Shown piece after piece: positions 53,949-57,838 of a DNA stretch of 57,838 nt. The DNA comes from an uncultured Helicobacter sp. Its GTDB lineage: Bacteria > Campylobacterota > Campylobacteria > Campylobacterales > Helicobacteraceae. Below the pieces are notes generated by a model. It was not told where the DNA came from, ran no database searches, and was given only the letters and a program-made list of their open reading frames with translations. A program made the translations under genes and the position numbers. Location of the stretch: NCBI GenBank assembly GCA_949287835.1, contig CASEHV010000019.1:1-57838 (forward strand), in the 5' to 3' direction. The stretch's first letter is position 1, and each line of letters starts with the position of its first letter.

Positions 53949-55148
53949 TTATCTTTGCAACACCCATACATATTCTTTTATATATTTTTTACCATTGTTA
54001 TTATTGCTTTTAAATCGTGGATAGATTATATCTACACAGCACATATTCCCTATGGGTTTTAGAATCTCTTCTATTTGCTCCTTTTGCATGAGACCCTCAC
54101 TGTTATAACTCAAAACAAGATTTTTATAGTTTTTAAGTTTCGTAAATTTTTCTAGTTCTATGTAAGCACTTTTAGCGTTGCAAAATCTCGATTTTTGCTC
54201 CTGCCACTCTCTTAGACCTGCTACACCCTTTATATTTGGGTTATCATATCTAGCAACCGTTTCTAGCAAATGATAGTTTGGGGCATATTGTCTGTGATTA
54301 TAAGGTGGGTCAAGATAGAGAATGTCTAATGTTTGTGATTTAGATTCTAAGTTTTGTAAAACTTGCAAAGAATCCCCGCAGAAACAAAGATTCTCATATA
54401 ACGAAGATTCTAAAAAAAGTCCTGTAAGACTAAAAGGTTTTACTGCCCTGCTATCCCATTTTTTGCAAAAAGCCGCATACACTCCTGCGACATTAGCAAA
54501 AAGCGAGACAGATTCTAAAAGCGTGGCTAAGAGAATATAATACTCATTTTCTGTTATACATTCTGCATCTTTCCATTCCTCTATTTGTATGCGTATAGAA
54601 TCTATTTTTGCTGCATTAGAGTCGCTAAAATATTTGCGCTCCACGCCATTTTTTGCACTTAAACTTGGAGCATAATGTGTAGCGATAAATCCATTTTTGC
54701 CTTGCAAAGAGTTTAAAAAGGCTAAAACTTTATTATAAGGTCTTTTTGGAATCTCTAATAATGTATTCTTTATTTTTAGATTCTTTGTCTTTTCAAAAGA
54801 TTCTAAAAACCCTTGCAATCCTGCAAAATTTGGTATAGTGTTTTGTAAATACGCCCTTTGCAGACAATAAGAAAAATACAGTAAATCACAGCTTATAATC
54901 CTAAAACCTTTTTGTTTAAAAAACCTCCCCATACTTGCACTCCCTGCAAAGCAATCGCAAAAGGTTTGTTGAGTATTTGTAGCTAGAACTAAGGTCTTGG
55001 TAGTATCTTTAGGCGTAGAATCTGTGACATTACCGATTGTAGATTCTCTAAAGTGAGATTCCATAAGATTAGATTCTATAATCCCACATTCTTGTAAAAT
55101 CGCATAGATTTTTGGAGCAAGTTTTTCTTTGTTACCGATAAATCGCAT
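53949..55148 (-). CDS. D12-class DNA adenine methyltransferase (FokI/NlaIII-like)
   Basis: About 399 residues. SAM-binding motif I is FCDCFAGSASMGRFFK (63-78) and the catalytic DPPY is at 280-283 in YLDPPYNHRQYAPNYH, a form seen in the M.FokI/M.NlaIII branch. The start MRFIGNKEKL is also typical. The ATG at 55148 has AGGATAGATA upstream; the longer frame reaching 55244 would overlap the next methyltransferase. Residues about 30-62 are a Ser/Thr-rich spacer not expected in the family, possibly another insertion. With the next gene it forms a pair that could protect the two strands of an asymmetric site. Confidence 0.88.
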   Translation of the reverse strand: MRFIGNKEKLAPKIYAILQECGIIESNLMESHFRESTIGNVTDSTPKDTTKTLVLATNTQQTFCDCFAGSASMGRFFKQKGFRIISCDLLYFSYCLQRAYLQNTIPNFAGLQGFLESFEKTKNLKIKNTLLEIPKRPYNKVLAFLNSLQGKNGFIATHYAPSLSAKNGVERKYFSDSNAAKIDSIRIQIEEWKDAECITENEYYILLATLLESVSLFANVAGVYAAFCKKWDSRAVKPFSLTGLFLESSLYENLCFCGDSLQVLQNLESKSQTLDILYLDPPYNHRQYAPNYHLLETVARYDNPNIKGVAGLREWQEQKSRFCNAKSAYIELEKFTKLKNYKNLVLSYNSEGLMQKEQIEEILKPIGNMCCVDIIYPRFKSNNNNGKKYIKEYVWVLQR

Positions 55149-55158
55149 ATTATCTATC

Positions 55159-56160
55159 CTAAGAATCCACAAAAGGCGTATAGTTGGTAATAAGCACTTC
55201 TTTAGTAAGCGTCTTATCCTTATGTCTTGTTTGATAGGAAGCATTTGTGTAGTGAGTATTTATATAATGCACTATGTAACCACGAGTTTTAATCCACTCT
55301 TGTAAAAGATAATTTATTTTACCCTTGTGGTGTAACACATTTGAGAGAGCAAATCGTAAGCCTTTGGAATCTAGCATATCTAAGGATTCTAGCAAGATGT
55401 ATTCTAAACTTTCATTCCAGCCACTAAAACCTCTTTTACCATCATTATAAGTGCCTTGTGTGAGGAGATAGGGTGGGTCTGCATACACAAAGCTTTGAGA
55501 ATCTAGCTTTATGGAATCTAAACCTACATGTTTTGAGTATTGTAAAGATTCTTGACTTAATGGCTTGTTATCATTACCTAACAAGAGTGCAAACATATCT
55601 CTAAAATCAAGGCTAAAAAATGCTATATCTTTGTTTTGCAGAGTCTGTATAAAGGCGATGAGATTATTTTGCATTGTAGTATTTAGACTAGAGCGGTCTT
55701 TGCCAAAAGGTGTGTTAAAATGATGAACGTTATTAAAGCGAATTTGATGATTAAAACTAAAGGCGATGAGGGTAAGTAAAAGCAAGGGGTCTTTGTCTGT
55801 ATTGTAGTCTTCTCTCAAAGTATAATAGCCCTGTGCATTTTGCTTATCAAGTTTATAAATATTGATTATATCTTGCAGGGATTGCAGAGTGGATTGTAAA
55901 GGATTATCTTGCAAGAATCTATACAAATCAATCAAAAAATGCAGATTATCATTACAAAGTATTCTTTGTCTTTTAGAGATTGTAGAATCTAGGCAAGGTT
56001 TTATATTAATACTCACATCGCATCCGCCGCAAAAGACATCTACAAAGGTGCTGATACGTTTTGGGAAAAGTGGCAGGATTTGTGGGAGGATTCTGTATTT
56101 ACCACCAATGTAGTTGAGCGGGGATTTGAGATAATGAGTTTTTGTGAGGGTTTTTGTCAT
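55159..56160 (-). CDS. D12-class DNA adenine methyltransferase (Dam-like)
   Basis: About 333 residues. The N-terminus LKSPLNYIGGKYRILPQIL and motif I FVDVFCGGCDVSIN match the Dam/DpnIIA group, as does FSFNHQIRFN…FNTPFGK. The catalytic DPPY is at 228-231 (VYADPPYLLTQG). The ATG at 56158-56160 overlaps the stop of the preceding frame as ATGA, so it is translationally coupled to the nuclease gene. It is 10 bases from the second methyltransferase. Confidence 0.88.
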   Translation of the reverse strand: MTKTLTKTHYLKSPLNYIGGKYRILPQILPLFPKRISTFVDVFCGGCDVSINIKPCLDSTISKRQRILCNDNLHFLIDLYRFLQDNPLQSTLQSLQDIINIYKLDKQNAQGYYTLREDYNTDKDPLLLLTLIAFSFNHQIRFNNVHHFNTPFGKDRSSLNTTMQNNLIAFIQTLQNKDIAFFSLDFRDMFALLLGNDNKPLSQESLQYSKHVGLDSIKLDSQSFVYADPPYLLTQGTYNDGKRGFSGWNESLEYILLESLDMLDSKGLRFALSNVLHHKGKINYLLQEWIKTRGYIVHYINTHYTNASYQTRHKDKTLTKEVLITNYTPFVDS

Positions 56161-57625
56161 TGTTGATTCCAAAACCTAAGGAGATTGTTTAAAGATTGTA
56201 TAAAAAGTTTTGGAGCTTGTATTCCTAGAATCATCTTTCCTCTAACATTTAGCAAAAATCCAATTTTTACTTCTTGTTCTGCCAATTCTTCCTCGTTAGA
56301 ACCATACAAAACTAATGTTCTAAGGATTGAGTATTTTGGGTAATATTTTTTAATATATTCGTTTTCTATAAAATCATAATTTTGCAACTCTGCAAACCTT
56401 GCAATCTATTTTCATATTTTTTCCCCTCTATATTGATAATCTCTAAATGCTCTATGTCAAGTAAAATCAAATCAGGGATAAACGCAATTGCTTTTTTGTC
56501 TCCATCTTTATAGGCTTTTTTATCCGTATATTTTTCTAAAGGTATATGTTCTCCATTATTTGTTAAGAAATACCCCTTTTCACATCCTGCATGATTTTCA
56601 AAAATACTATACCCTTTGCTAAAATATGTAACGATTAAATGGATAAAAATGGTCGCTATTTTTTCGCTGCTTTTTTCATAATGCCAATATTGTTTATTTA
56701 TGTATATTTTTGGAATCTCTAATCCTTGCAGACTTATATCTAAAAGGTTTGCAACTTGGATAAATTTATTATTTTTACCAATATGTTTTTGCTCTAAGCC
56801 GTGTGAGATTATCTCTATTTTTCCTATAAAACCAAGTTTTCTTAAAGTCGCACAAATCCCGCTAACCGCACCAATGTTTGGGTCGTGAGCTAGGTGATTA
56901 TTCTTAATCAATCTAGCAGAAATTTGTATTTTTGATACTTTTTTATTTTCTGATATTGTATATATGTGTGTATCCTGTGGAATGCTATCCAAAGACATTT
57001 CACTATCGCATATTGTAATGCTAATAGGCACATTGCCTTTTGGTGGCTTTCTCATTGCATTTTTAGATTCTATAAACTCCTTGATACTCCTAAAGGGTTG
57101 TAAAATCTTGTCGTTGGGATTAAAATTTTTCCCTATAATCTCAACACCAAGCGTTCGTAGTATCCTTGTCCCAAAAATAGAAGTTTGCGTTGACTTTTCT
57201 TTCTGCTTGACTTTAAGATTATAAAGCATAATCTTTTTTGTATTTGGATAAAAGTGTGAGATATAGACAAATTTTGTTATCCTTTGATATACACCTGTAT
57301 TGCGAGATTCGCTATCATCAGTTTTTGTCTCCTCAATGGCATAAAGTGGTATATCGTTTTCTTTAGGCTCTTTGTCTTGAAAAAACACTAAATAATCCAC
57401 AAAGCTACTATTACCACTCACTATTTTAAGATATATTCTATTTATACCCTTACATGCAATGCCCAAAATTTCATAATAAAAGCAAAAGTGAGAATCTTGT
57501 AAAACAGGAATAATCTTTAAAGAATCCACAAAAGCACAATATCCCCTATCTCGCAAGAAAATTTTTACAATCTCTAGCAACACCTCCTCTTTTGCCCTAT
57601 CCTCTGTTAAGATATAAAGATTCAT
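56157..57625 (-). pseudogene. Frameshifted restriction endonuclease gene of the adjacent methyltransferases
   Basis: The first frame (56366-57625) gives 419 residues ending early at GLQSCKIMIL. The second frame (56157 to about 56400) continues as ELQNYDFIENEYIKKYYPKY and ends in LLRFWNQQ at the methyltransferase start. One missing base near 56,375-56,395 accounts for both, and a restored protein would be about 493 residues. VDYLVFF (Asp77), then AIEETK (Glu99-Thr-Lys101), with ESRNTGVYQR after it, fits a PD-(D/E)xK nuclease core. Gene order and the lack of methylase motifs support a type II or IIS endonuclease. The exact family is not recognised. A sequencing error is possible; if so, the enzyme is intact. 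Confidence 0.7.
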
Positions 57626-57698
57626 TGTTGCTTTTTCCTTGTCGGCTGTGGATTTTATGTCAAATTATATATTTTGTGTTTTATTTTTTAAATCCCTC

Positions 57699-57838
57699 CT
57701 AAAACCTCTTCGCATTCACATCTTCTAATATCTTAGCTGCTACTAAATCTACTGCATTGCTTATTTCTTGAGAGTGGTTAGCTATATCTACATTTTGCTG
57801 AGTTAGTGTCTCTAGCTGTGCTATTGTCTCATTTATTT
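57699..57838 (-). CDS. Methyl-accepting chemotaxis protein, C-terminal end only
   Basis: The last 45 residues of a minus-strand gene that continues beyond the right edge: INETIAQLETLTQQNVDIAN followed by HSQEISNAVDL and VAAKILEDVNAKRF, then TAG at 57699-57701. The heptad pattern and the QNV…A…EIS…V motif are those of the cytoplasmic signalling helix near the end of chemoreceptors. Such proteins pass ligand signals to CheA/CheW. It ends 73 bases upstream of the nuclease gene, which is transcribed the same way. Confidence 0.8.
   Translation of the reverse strand, partial: INETIAQLETLTQQNVDIANHSQEISNAVDLVAAKILEDVNAKRF

Noticed and set aside
53826-54062. Plus-strand frame of 78 hydrophobic residues after tatB
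   Set aside because: Its second half lies antisense to the methyltransferase end, and it has no resemblance to TatC; probably not a gene.
1-57838. tRNA, rRNA, insertion sequences or integrase genes
   Set aside because: None was recognised on reading either strand; the islands seem to have no visible att site.

Overview
The window looks like the chromosome of an enterohepatic-type Helicobacter (phylum Campylobacterota). It is AT-rich and densely packed, with short operons on both strands. Genus-typical markers are the FN3 lipoprotein–trmB–ftsE–ftsX–envC block, an LPP20-family lipoprotein, a secreted alpha-carbonic anhydrase, motA–motB–tatB, a long-form TrmB and a fused TrpC–TrpF. GyrA, Mfd, RlmN, RarA and RpsU read as Campylobacterota orthologues. 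The species call is inference; I could not run an alignment.

Layout. 1-1.0 kb: decayed mobile-type gene(s) on the minus strand. 1.1-9.4 kb: agmatine deiminase, an FtsB/DivIC-like protein, thiL, an LPP20-like lipoprotein, a DUF475 membrane protein, carbonic anhydrase, ddl and a lone N6-adenine methyltransferase fused to a target-recognition domain. 9.6-17.2 kb: an outer-membrane barrel directly abutting a Tat-exported amidohydrolase, a histidine kinase/response regulator pair divergent from putP, and argJ. 17.2-27.6 kb: an mreD-like gene and mrdA facing a long minus-strand run (dxs, two lipoproteins, trmB, ftsE, ftsX, envC-like). 27.7-32.8 kb: a MetF-like protein, leuC and gyrA. 33.0-39.6 kb: purD, a PHP histidinol phosphatase, rlmN, a DUF779 protein, rarA, trpCF and rpsU. 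39.8-48.4 kb: gpmI, a TolC-like protein, thrC and mfd. 48.4-53.8 kb: a META-domain lipoprotein with an AAA+ ATPase, moeB/thiF, motA, motB and tatB. 53.9-57.6 kb: a restriction-modification island with two D12-class adenine methyltransferases and a frameshifted nuclease gene. 57.7 kb to the end: the C-terminal tail of a chemotaxis receptor.

The most striking signal is a family of short modular repeats. Module A runs AAGATTCTTCG…CAGAATGACG and module B runs CGTCATGTTGAG…GAAACATCT. They occur between genes and also inside three essential-type enzyme genes: gpmI, thrC and mfd. Each of these carries an extra segment of roughly 95-115 codons built from such modules and their decayed products. Module A is always in the gene's own orientation and always in the same reading frame (DSS…QND-like peptide). 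Each insertion falls between recognisable conserved blocks, so the ORF survives. This resembles the protein-compatible palindromic elements known from Rickettsia, but the sequences are different and I do not know of a description for this lineage.

How the genes work together. Cell-envelope growth and division are strongly represented (ddl, mreD-like, mrdA, ftsEX–envC, FtsB-like). Other groups are amino-acid synthesis (argJ, trpCF, leuC, thrC, hisK-like), motility (motAB, MCP), DNA maintenance (gyrA, mfd, rarA) and DNA modification (three adenine methyltransferases). No rRNA, tRNA, CRISPR array or insertion sequence was recognised.
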